The notes beneath the pieces are model-generated. The model was not told the DNA's origin. It did not search any database and saw nothing but the letters and a program-made list of their open reading frames with translations. The translations under genes and the position numbers were made by a program. This document shows, piece after piece, positions 1 to 5,540 of a DNA stretch of 9,329 nt. The stretch comes from Sulfitobacter sp. Its GTDB lineage: Bacteria; Pseudomonadota; Alphaproteobacteria; Rhodobacterales; Rhodobacteraceae. The stretch spans positions 1 to 9,329 of the forward strand of contig JAPKCR010000046.1 in NCBI GenBank assembly GCA_026421135.1. Direction: 5' to 3'. Position 1 is the first letter of the stretch, and every line of letters begins with the position of its first letter.

Positions 1-1
1 A

Positions 2-331
2 GCAGAGCGGCTGGCCGGCATTGAAGGGTTTACCCGGGCGCGTAGCCTGTTTGACCGCTGGGGAGGATGGTTGGTCGCGGGATCGCGGTGGCTGCCAATT
101 CTGCCAGAGACGGTTTCGTTTCTCGCAGGTCTGACCGGAATGCGCTTTATCCGATACTTGGGGGCTTTGATTTGTGGCGCAGTGCCGCTGGGGTTCGCGT
201 TCGCGTTTGTTGGCCATCAGGGTGCTGAAAACGTGGTGCTGACCCTCGTAGTCTGTGCCGTCGCACCGCTGTTACTTTGGTTCGCGGTGCGACCGATCTT
301 GAACCGACGGGCCATGGAAACGAAGAGTTAA
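2..331 (+). CDS. VTT/DedA-type membrane protein, C-terminal part (5' end outside window)
   Basis: The frame is open from the first bases of the window to a TAA at 329-331, giving about 109 residues of the C-terminal end. The visible part has a short amphipathic stretch (FDRWGGW), then an RWLPILPETVSFLAG-like segment. This resembles the conserved Arg-Phe-x-Pro...Gly region of VTT-domain (SNARE-associated, DedA/TVP38) inner-membrane proteins. Two hydrophobic membrane segments follow, roughly window residues 58-75 and 80-98, and then a short basic tail. DedA/TVP38 proteins are linked to membrane homeostasis and lipid or ion transport, but the substrate cannot be read here. A TTG at 71 could serve as a start but lies inside the conserved region, so the real start is almost certainly upstream of the window. 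Its stop overlaps the stop of the convergent cytochrome gene. The family call is moderately sure; that it is a real membrane-protein end is more certain. Confidence 0.65.
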   Translation, partial: AERLAGIEGFTRARSLFDRWGGWLVAGSRWLPILPETVSFLAGLTGMRFIRYLGALICGAVPLGFAFAFVGHQGAENVVLTLVVCAVAPLLLWFAVRPILNRRAMETKS

Positions 332-1065
332 GGCGCGAAACCTTGCCCTTTGACATACACAACGATCTGACGGATTTCATCAATCGTATAAACATCATTC
401 CACGCTGGCATCTTCTTGAAACCCTTATAAATCCGTTTGAAAACAAACTCGGGTTTGTACTTTGCGGGCTTTAGCTTGGGCGCTTTGCCTGGATAGGCTT
501 TAAAGCCGTGGCAATGGGTGCACTGAGCAAACCACAGCTCCTTACCGGCGGCAAAGTTTGCCGGATCACTCATGAACTCTTCGGTAAAGACTTGGTCTGC
601 GATCACTTCCTCGACCGTGCGTGTCTCTACGGCGGTGTCAGGTTCTTCTGCGGCTGTCTCATCTGACCCGACGGTTGTCAGATAAGCGGCGACATTCAGC
701 CGATCTTCCTCTTTTTTCAACTTAAAGGACATGCTGGAACGTGCTTTTGGATCGTCCAGATATGTCTGAAGGTAATTCGTGGGGTTTTCCAAATAGGCCG
801 CTAGCGTCTCTTCGGACCACACAAGGCCCTTTTCACCTGCCGCAATCAGGCTTTTGCCATATTTGAAATCTTGAATCGATCCGGCGGCCCGTCCAACAAC
901 ATCGGTAAGAACAGGACCAACCTTGTTTTTGGCATCGGGTCCGATCTGATGGCAGGCCACACATTTCTTGAATACGGCCTTGCCAGCCTCAGCGTCCTGC
1001 GCTGATCCGGCACCGGCCGTGGCAAACATAAAAATCGCTGCAAAGAGCGACATGGATTTCATCAT
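328..1065 (-). CDS. Exported dihaem c-type cytochrome
   Basis: A 245-residue protein with two cytochrome c domains. Starting at the ATG at 1065 gives a clean signal peptide (residues 1-22, hydrophobic core SLFAAIFMF, cleavage near GSA-Q). The frame extends to 1128, but that extension is polar and begins inside a hairpin, so 1065 is preferred; a weak AGGT lies upstream of it. Domain 1 (24-133) is cytochrome c2/c-550-like, with CVACH at 35-39 and a likely distal ligand M112 in SMSF. An acidic Ala/Glu/Thr linker follows (about 134-155). Domain 2 (156-245) has CTHCH at 182-186 and a likely distal Met at 219 (KKMPAW). It should be a periplasmic electron carrier. It lies 101 nt downstream of the PQQ sugar dehydrogenase on the same strand, so it is the obvious candidate acceptor (inference). 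The second domain recalls cytochromes paired with PQQ alcohol dehydrogenases, but I cannot assign it to a named subfamily. Confidence 0.9.
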   Translation of the reverse strand: MMKSMSLFAAIFMFATAGAGSAQDAEAGKAVFKKCVACHQIGPDAKNKVGPVLTDVVGRAAGSIQDFKYGKSLIAAGEKGLVWSEETLAAYLENPTNYLQTYLDDPKARSSMSFKLKKEEDRLNVAAYLTTVGSDETAAEEPDTAVETRTVEEVIADQVFTEEFMSDPANFAAGKELWFAQCTHCHGFKAYPGKAPKLKPAKYKPEFVFKRIYKGFKKMPAWNDVYTIDEIRQIVVYVKGQGFAP

Positions 1066-1118
1066 GGTGATACCTGTTTGTTTCAAGTTCGGAGCGCATC
1101 CGGCCCTATTCATAATAA

Positions 1119-1147
1119 GACGCCGCAAGCAAAATGCTTGCGACGTC
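1119..1147. repeat. Inverted-repeat hairpin between dehydrogenase and cytochrome genes
   Basis: A perfect 8-bp inverted repeat CGCAAGCA (1124-1131) and TGCTTGCG (1135-1142) surrounds a 3-nt AAA loop. After one C/A mismatch the stem extends by four more pairs (GACG 1119-1122 with CGTC 1144-1147). It sits in the 101-nt spacer after the dehydrogenase stop (1167) and before the cytochrome start (1065). On the minus strand it is followed by TTATTATG rather than a clean T-run, so it may be a leaky terminator or an mRNA-stabilising stem that tunes the dehydrogenase/cytochrome ratio. On the plus strand GCGTTTT follows, but no plus gene ends nearby. The structure is seen; its role is inferred. Confidence 0.65.
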
Positions 1148-1166
1148 GCGTTTTAGATCAATCCGA

Positions 1167-2474
1167 TCAGTTGGCCGGTTTGATGTGATAGATCGTGTCC
1201 ATCGTACCATTCGGGCCGGTGGTGATCGATGTTAGCGCGTAAACCTCGCCAGCGGCATCTTGGGCAAAGGCCAGAATGTACGGTATCTTGCCGTCCATGT
1301 TGGTCACATTAGCGACTTCCATCGACCATGTGCCGTCTGCCGCCTCTGTGCCGATAAATATCTGACCGTCCATTTCGGCAAAGCTCTTGGACCAGTCGCC
1401 ATGGATATACTTGCCGTTCCAGTCAGCATTTTCGCCACGATAGACGTATCCGCCGGTGTTCGAAATGCCGGCGCAACCATCAGGCTGGGCAGTACAGTTC
1501 TTGTACTCGAGGATCGGGTCGATCATGTCGGCGCTTTCACAGGTTTCCGGGTGATTGTCCGGCTCTGCGTAGTTAAAGCAATGGGTGCCTTCCTTGACGC
1601 GCCAGCCATAGTTGCCGCCCGCGACAATGATGTCCTGCTCTTCATAGCTGTTTTGTTGTACGTCGCCGCAGAACAACCGGCCATCCTCCATGTCGAAGGA
1701 ACAGCGCCATGGGTTACGAAGGCCATAAGCAAAGATTTCAGGCGCGGCTTCGTCATTGTCTACGAACGGATTGTCCGCAGGGATGGCGTAATTGTTGTCG
1801 CCATCGGTGCCGTTCACGTCGACGCGCAGCATCTTGCCATGTTCGCTGCTTAGATCTTGGCCGTTGCCTTCGGTCACGTTGTGGCCGATGCCCCAGTCGT
1901 TGGCATATCCGCCATCACCTGTTGAAATATACAGCATGCCGTCTGGGCCAAAGCCGATCCAGTGGCCGTTGTGGTTGAACTGTGGCCAGTTCAATGAATG
2001 GATAATACGGCCAGAATTCGGGTTCGCCATATTCGGATCGTCCGCCGAAACCGTATACTCCTCGACCACGTTGGTATGATCCCACCAGAACATCTGGCCT
2101 AGGTCACCCTGTGTGTTGATGTTCGTCGAATAGGCGACATAGAATTTGCCGTTCTGGGCAAAATCCGGATGGAACGCCAATCCAAGCAACCCGCGCTCGT
2201 CAAAGTCGTGGAACTGGGTGATGATCTTGTTTCGGATATCCAAGAATGGTTGCGGGGAGAGGTTCCCTTCGGCATCAATCATCCGGACCTTGCCGAATTG
2301 CTCGATCACGAACTTGCGGTCATCGCCCGCAGGTTGAACCATTGCCAGCGGCGCGTTTAGGCCGGTCACATACGGTTCCAGCATGATATCGGCAGCCAGC
2401 GTAGGGGTGACAGCCCCCAGAGTCAGACCGGCCGTCATAGCGAGACCCATCATCAAAGACTTATTCACAGACAT
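1167..2474 (-). CDS. Exported PQQ-dependent sugar dehydrogenase (glucose/sorbosone dehydrogenase family)
   Basis: A 435-residue protein whose family (GSDH; soluble glucose dehydrogenase and aldose sugar dehydrogenase, YliI-like) oxidises sugars with PQQ in the periplasm. Residues 1-28 form a signal peptide (cleavage near LAA-D). Six-bladed propeller hallmarks follow: RGLLGLAFHPDF (94-105), NHNGHWIGFGPDG (167-179) in which H168 matches the catalytic His of soluble glucose dehydrogenase, STGDGG (184-189), and YGLRNPWR (250-257) with R253-N254 matching the PQQ-contacting Arg-Asn pair. A late GGYVYRG and GKYIHGD pair (341-360) is also typical. Six cysteines (258, 269, 299, 312, 327, 334) could form periplasmic disulfides. 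A good Shine-Dalgarno (GGGAGAG, about 10 nt upstream) supports the ATG at 2474. The dihaem cytochrome follows, and a FadR-type regulator lies upstream on the same strand. No PQQ synthesis genes are visible. Substrate specificity cannot be inferred. Confidence 0.92.
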   Translation of the reverse strand: MSVNKSLMMGLAMTAGLTLGAVTPTLAADIMLEPYVTGLNAPLAMVQPAGDDRKFVIEQFGKVRMIDAEGNLSPQPFLDIRNKIITQFHDFDERGLLGLAFHPDFAQNGKFYVAYSTNINTQGDLGQMFWWDHTNVVEEYTVSADDPNMANPNSGRIIHSLNWPQFNHNGHWIGFGPDGMLYISTGDGGYANDWGIGHNVTEGNGQDLSSEHGKMLRVDVNGTDGDNNYAIPADNPFVDNDEAAPEIFAYGLRNPWRCSFDMEDGRLFCGDVQQNSYEEQDIIVAGGNYGWRVKEGTHCFNYAEPDNHPETCESADMIDPILEYKNCTAQPDGCAGISNTGGYVYRGENADWNGKYIHGDWSKSFAEMDGQIFIGTEAADGTWSMEVANVTNMDGKIPYILAFAQDAAGEVYALTSITTGPNGTMDTIYHIKPAN

Positions 2475-2653
2475 TCTTCTCTCTCCCTTGGTGCAGTTTC
2501 ATTTTTTTATTGAACACTATCTTACCAATCTAAACGGAGGAGCCTATTTGTTTTTAGAGACAAATTCTAACATGGCTGCCTATGTCACCTCGAATTTCCC
2601 AGCGATGACGCCAGTGAATGAGCCTGGTCAAAGGGAGAAGTATTTCGCAATTT
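2475..2653 (-). promoter_or_regulatory. Spacer upstream of the sugar dehydrogenase gene, with candidate operator
   Basis: This 179-bp spacer should hold the dehydrogenase promoter unless transcription reads through from the regulator gene. It contains the Shine-Dalgarno near 2483-2488, an A-rich run on the minus strand (2502-2508), and an inverted repeat ATTTGT (2546-2551) / ACAAAT (2560-2565) with an 8-nt spacer, 72-91 bp upstream of the start codon. TTGT...ACAA half-sites are of the general type bound by GntR/FadR-family dimers, so the adjacent regulator may bind here. I could not pick a confident -35/-10 pair, and I saw no terminator for the regulator gene. Confidence 0.35.
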
Positions 2654-3379
2654 CTAAGCCTTAACATCCTCGGTGGCACTATCTCTGAACATTCGTTTGG
2701 CACCCAATTCAAGGTGTCGGATCATCGCGCATTTCGTGGCCTCGGCATTCTGGTCCAAAAGTGCGTCGATTAGCACAAGATGCTCTTGCTCCGAAAGGTT
2801 GACGTTCTGATTATGACTGCACGTGGCGAGCGTTTTCGCGACATTCATCGCAAACAACATATGCGGACGAAGGGTGTTCATGATCTGGGAAAAGAAGGCA
2901 TTGCCGGACAATTCGGCCAGCCGGATGTGAAAATGCGCATCCCGCGCCGAGCGTTCGTATTCACTGCCACCCTCATCACCCTTTAGAATATCGCGCTGAT
3001 CTTCTAGGAAAACGCGCGCATCACGTGACATGTTTTGCGCGACAATGGCCGCTATCTCAGGCTCGATCGCCAAGCGACATGCATAGCAATCCTTCAGTAG
3101 GGGTAACTGCCCATTGCGGCTTAGCATTGCCACCGCGCTTGGATCAAAATTCGCAACAATCGTTCCAGAACCCTGACGCGATTGAACCAGCCCTTGGACT
3201 TTTAGCGACTCAAGCGCTGAGCGAACGATGGTACGCGATATGCCGTAATCCTGAGCAAGCCGGCTTTCGGTTGGCAACGTGCTTTTCGGCGGGTAATCGC
3301 CCATCATTATGCCCGTTAGGATGTCGTGATACAGGCCATCAGATAGGCGTCCGGTCTTTGGCGCGGTCTTGCCAAACAT
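2654..3379 (-). CDS. GntR-family transcriptional regulator, FadR/FCD subfamily
   Basis: A 241-residue protein of normal length for the family. Residues 11-77 form the GntR winged helix, with LPTESRLAQDYGISRTIVR (35-53) as the helix-turn-helix and RQGSGTIV (68-75) as the wing. Residues 96-230 form the all-helical FCD effector domain. Its probable metal ligands are all present: D147, H151, H200 and H222, with R102 and E106 near the expected ligand pocket. FCD regulators usually bind small carboxylates such as sugar acids and usually repress neighbouring catabolic genes. The ATG at 3379 is supported by a strong Shine-Dalgarno. It lies 179 bp upstream of the sugar dehydrogenase on the same strand, so controlling that gene in response to an oxidised sugar (an aldonate, for example) is a reasonable inference, not something shown. 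Family call is very sure; target and effector are not. Confidence 0.92.
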   Translation of the reverse strand: MFGKTAPKTGRLSDGLYHDILTGIMMGDYPPKSTLPTESRLAQDYGISRTIVRSALESLKVQGLVQSRQGSGTIVANFDPSAVAMLSRNGQLPLLKDCYACRLAIEPEIAAIVAQNMSRDARVFLEDQRDILKGDEGGSEYERSARDAHFHIRLAELSGNAFFSQIMNTLRPHMLFAMNVAKTLATCSHNQNVNLSEQEHLVLIDALLDQNAEATKCAMIRHLELGAKRMFRDSATEDVKA

Positions 3380-3387
3380 GTACAGTA

Positions 3388-3396
3388 CTCCTCCCT
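3388..3396 (-). promoter_or_regulatory. Strong ribosome binding site of the GntR regulator gene
   Basis: On the minus strand this reads AGGGAGGAG, ending 8 nt before the ATG at 3379. It is a near-ideal Shine-Dalgarno and fixes the start codon. The gap before the ATG reads GTACTGTAC, a small near-palindrome of unknown meaning. Confidence 0.8.
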
Positions 3397-3476
3397 GAAG
3401 ATGCTGATACGTTATCGTCGAAAAATCAACTTTGAAAATGAACCGCTCTGAGGCTGGCGCTGTTTTTGACGCCGTC

Positions 3477-3575
3477 TCATGTAGAAGCTGGAGATTGGAT
3501 CAGGCCGCAGAGATCAAACTATTGAAGTGTGAATTGGCGAGGGTCGCTGAGGCACGCAACAAGAGTTGCTGCTAA
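3477..3575 (+). pseudogene. Degenerate IS3-family OrfA transposase fragment
   Basis: The plus-strand frame through 3498 reads LDQAAEIKLLKCELARVAE and continues ARN before a stop at 3573-3575. It closely resembles the C-terminal leucine-zipper segment of IS3-family (IS51-like) OrfA proteins, where a block of the type AEIRRLKRELARVTEERDIL is expected. The match covers only about 25 codons. It breaks where DILKK should follow; a shift into the next frame gives QELLLKH, which suggests a frameshift. The helix-turn-helix upstream is missing or scrambled, and no OrfB or terminal inverted repeats were found. It is probably a fossil of a past insertion in the spacer between the regulator gene and the signalling operon. 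The call rests on remembered family patterns, not a search. Confidence 0.5.
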
Positions 3576-3600
3576 AACACCCATGTTCCAACTTTAGATT

Positions 3601-3626
3601 AAAAAGCGGCTTGGATGGTCAATCCA
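3601..3626 (-). terminator. Weak candidate terminator at the end of the cyclase gene
   Basis: On the minus strand a 5-bp stem TGGAT/ATCCA (3622-3626 with 3612-3616, 5-nt loop) overlaps the cyclase stop codon. It is followed by AGCCGC and then TTTTT (3605-3601). The stem is short and the T-run is displaced by six bases, so this is a poor intrinsic terminator. It is the only candidate seen downstream of the four-gene operon. Confidence 0.25.
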
Positions 3627-5169
3627 GAATAAAAGTCTCGATCTCTCCAACACCTTTGATTTTTTTGACCCTAGCCATGGCATCTGCAGGTTTTATCAAA
3701 AGAGCATTTAGCGTTGAGTGCGAAATTTGGATGCGTCCGGTATCGCCGGAATTCTCCAATCTACTAGCGAGGTTCACTGTTTCCCCCCAAACATCATAGA
3801 CAAATCTTTTTTGTCCGATAAGCCCGCCAATCACCGGACCTGAATTCAAACCGATACGTATCTCGAGCGGCATCTCTGCGCCGAAATCTTTTGACATGAC
3901 CTTGATAAGGCTACGTGCAAATTCCAATGCGCGATCAGCGTGATCGTGTTGTGGCTCCGGAACGCCGGCAACGGCCATATACGCGTCCCCGAGAGTTTTG
4001 ATTTTTTCGATCCCGAATTGATCTGCCAAGGTGTCAAATGCAGAGAACAGATCGTGCAACAAGCTGACCAGCTTGACCGGATCAGTGCGTGCCACCATTG
4101 GGGTGAAATCAACGATGTCCGCAAAGATAATCGTCGTATTGTCAAATCTGTCAGCAATAACCTTTTCACCTGCGGCCAAACGCTTGATGACCTTTTCAGG
4201 CAGCATTGAAAGCAAGAGGGTATCCGCCCGTGACTTTTCAAATTCGATCTGAGCAAGGAATTTCCGCTCCCGCTCGTTCCAGCGCACTTTTTCCAGACAG
4301 CTTTCGACACGGGCAAATAGCAACACTGGGTCGACCGGCTTTTGTAAATAGTCTTCTGCCCCGGCAGAGATACATTTGACGACCGCTTGGATGTCCTTGA
4401 GCCCAGTTACCATCACCACGGCCATATTTCGCCAGCGCGGGTTTCCTTTGAGCAGCGCGAGGAGGTCGATCCCGTTCATATCCGGCATCAAAATGTCAAC
4501 AAGCGCGACCTCAAAGTCGTTGGTTTCCAAAAGATCAAGTGCCTCGCGGGCCGAGGCAGCGGTAGTTGCAATATGTCCTCTGTTTGTCAGAACACGCCGC
4601 ATTAATTCGCGGTTGGCCTCTATATCGTCAATCACCAGTATCCGGCCCGCAAGACTATTGGATGGGGCAGCCGTATCGGACAAAGTGTGTGCAAGCGACG
4701 CGGCGATATCGGCGTCATCGGTCTCAACGCCGACTGCATCAATATCCCCGCGAGAGAAATCGACAAGCCCATCAAGCTGCTCCAGAACCCGTCCACATTC
4801 TGTTATAACGATGCGAATATCGTTTTCGATTGTCGGATCAAGCTGGCCAGCAGCTTCTTCTAGCATCAACTCTGAATACCCGAGGATGGCGTTTATCGGT
4901 GTGCGAAGTTCGTGCCGAAGTGTCGCATCGTCAATATGCTCAACTGTCTTTTGCCCTTCGGGGGACAACAGCCTTTTGATCATCTCATCGAGGGAGTGAG
5001 CGGCTGCAAGTATCGTGCGAGCATCATCAAGGCTTTCGGACTGTGCGTCCCTTTTTAGCGCTGCAACGATCAGGGTTTGGAAGCCGAGTATCGTTTCGGC
5101 CGGTCCTGCAAGCCGTTGTATTAATCTAGCCGAAAGCGCGTGTTGGTTCGCCTGCACTTCCTTTTTCAT
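3619..5169 (-). CDS. Receiver-regulated class III adenylate cyclase with N-terminal HisKA-like domain
   Basis: A 516-residue soluble protein with no signal peptide or membrane segment. Residues 80-140 resemble the HisKA dimerisation/phosphoacceptor helices (RHELRTPINAILGYSEL, potential phospho-His H86), but no HATPase domain follows. Residues 175-292 are a receiver with acidic pair D181/D182, phospho-acceptor D225 (VDILMPD), T255 and K277-P278. A helical linker with LLLSMLP (318-324), typical upstream of cyclase domains, leads into the catalytic domain (340-516). Metal ligands D351 and D395 (LGDAYMA), purine-specifying K389 and D459, and transition-state residues N466 and R470 are all present. 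The domain should therefore be active as a homodimer and make cAMP rather than cGMP. The start follows the DivK-like gene by 5 nt, with AGGA about 8 nt upstream. It is the last gene and likely output of the operon. Confidence 0.93.
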   Translation of the reverse strand: MKKEVQANQHALSARLIQRLAGPAETILGFQTLIVAALKRDAQSESLDDARTILAAAHSLDEMIKRLLSPEGQKTVEHIDDATLRHELRTPINAILGYSELMLEEAAGQLDPTIENDIRIVITECGRVLEQLDGLVDFSRGDIDAVGVETDDADIAASLAHTLSDTAAPSNSLAGRILVIDDIEANRELMRRVLTNRGHIATTAASAREALDLLETNDFEVALVDILMPDMNGIDLLALLKGNPRWRNMAVVMVTGLKDIQAVVKCISAGAEDYLQKPVDPVLLFARVESCLEKVRWNERERKFLAQIEFEKSRADTLLLSMLPEKVIKRLAAGEKVIADRFDNTTIIFADIVDFTPMVARTDPVKLVSLLHDLFSAFDTLADQFGIEKIKTLGDAYMAVAGVPEPQHDHADRALEFARSLIKVMSKDFGAEMPLEIRIGLNSGPVIGGLIGQKRFVYDVWGETVNLASRLENSGDTGRIQISHSTLNALLIKPADAMARVKKIKGVGEIETFILD

Positions 5170-5174
5170 TTCCT

Positions 5175-5540
5175 TTATCCTGGAATGAGCTGTTTGATCT
5201 GATCAACCAACGCAATAAGGTCGATTGGTTTGGTGTGGAACGCATCGCAACCAGCGTCCATTGCATTTTTGCGGTCTGTTTCCATCGCATGTGCGGTTAG
5301 GGCAATCACTGGAATTGCCGATGTCGAAGCTTTGCCCTTGATCGCCCGTGTGGCCTGCCAACCGTCAAGTACGGGTAGGCTCATATCCATCAAGATGATA
5401 TCAGGCATTTCAGCGTCGGCCTGTTCTATGCCGGCCTGCCCATCGCGGGCCGTGACAATTTCAAAACCTTTTCGAACCAACCGGCGCGACAGCATGTCGA
5501 GGTTCATGTCGTTGTCTTCTACGATTAAGATCTTCGTCAT
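5175..5540 (-). CDS. Single-domain response regulator, DivK/CheY-like
   Basis: A 121-residue protein consisting of one receiver domain and nothing else, so it acts by protein contact or as a phosphate shuttle rather than by binding DNA. Conserved residues are acidic E8 and D9 (VEDND), phospho-acceptor D52 (LMDMSLP), T82 (ALTAHAM) and K104-P105. The MSLPVLDGW and ALTAHAM signatures are DivK-like, a type common in alphaproteobacteria and often located beside hybrid kinases. The ATG at 5540 overlaps the TGA of the kinase gene (ATGA, 5537-5540), implying translational coupling; a GGAC-type Shine-Dalgarno lies about 11 nt upstream inside the kinase gene. It is probably an intermediate or competing acceptor in the kinase-to-cyclase relay. 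It should not be taken as orthologous to the cell-cycle DivK on this evidence. Confidence 0.92.
   Translation of the reverse strand: MTKILIVEDNDMNLDMLSRRLVRKGFEIVTARDGQAGIEQADAEMPDIILMDMSLPVLDGWQATRAIKGKASTSAIPVIALTAHAMETDRKNAMDAGCDAFHTKPIDLIALVDQIKQLIPG

Noticed and set aside
1066..1128. Upstream in-frame start for the cytochrome gene at 1128
   Set aside because: The extra 21 residues are polar and would bury the signal peptide, and the start lies inside the hairpin stem. The ATG at 1065 gives a normal signal peptide.
1260..1853. Plus-strand open frame of 197 codons opposite the sugar dehydrogenase
   Set aside because: It is fully antisense to a strongly supported GSDH gene, with no ribosome-binding site or domain features.
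3566..3799. Plus-strand 77-codon frame over the end of the cyclase gene
   Set aside because: It is mostly antisense to the cyclase C-terminus, and its first codons belong to the decayed transposase segment. There is no independent support.
4376..4999. Long plus-strand open frame (207 codons) opposite the cyclase gene
   Set aside because: Its translation is Ser/Arg-rich and unlike any domain, while the opposite strand carries clear HisKA-like and receiver motifs. It is an antisense shadow.
5193..5205. Perfect FNR-like palindrome TTGATCTGATCAA
   Set aside because: The spacer is 3 nt rather than the 4 nt of an FNR box, and it lies inside the DivK-like coding region where it encodes the C-terminal helix.
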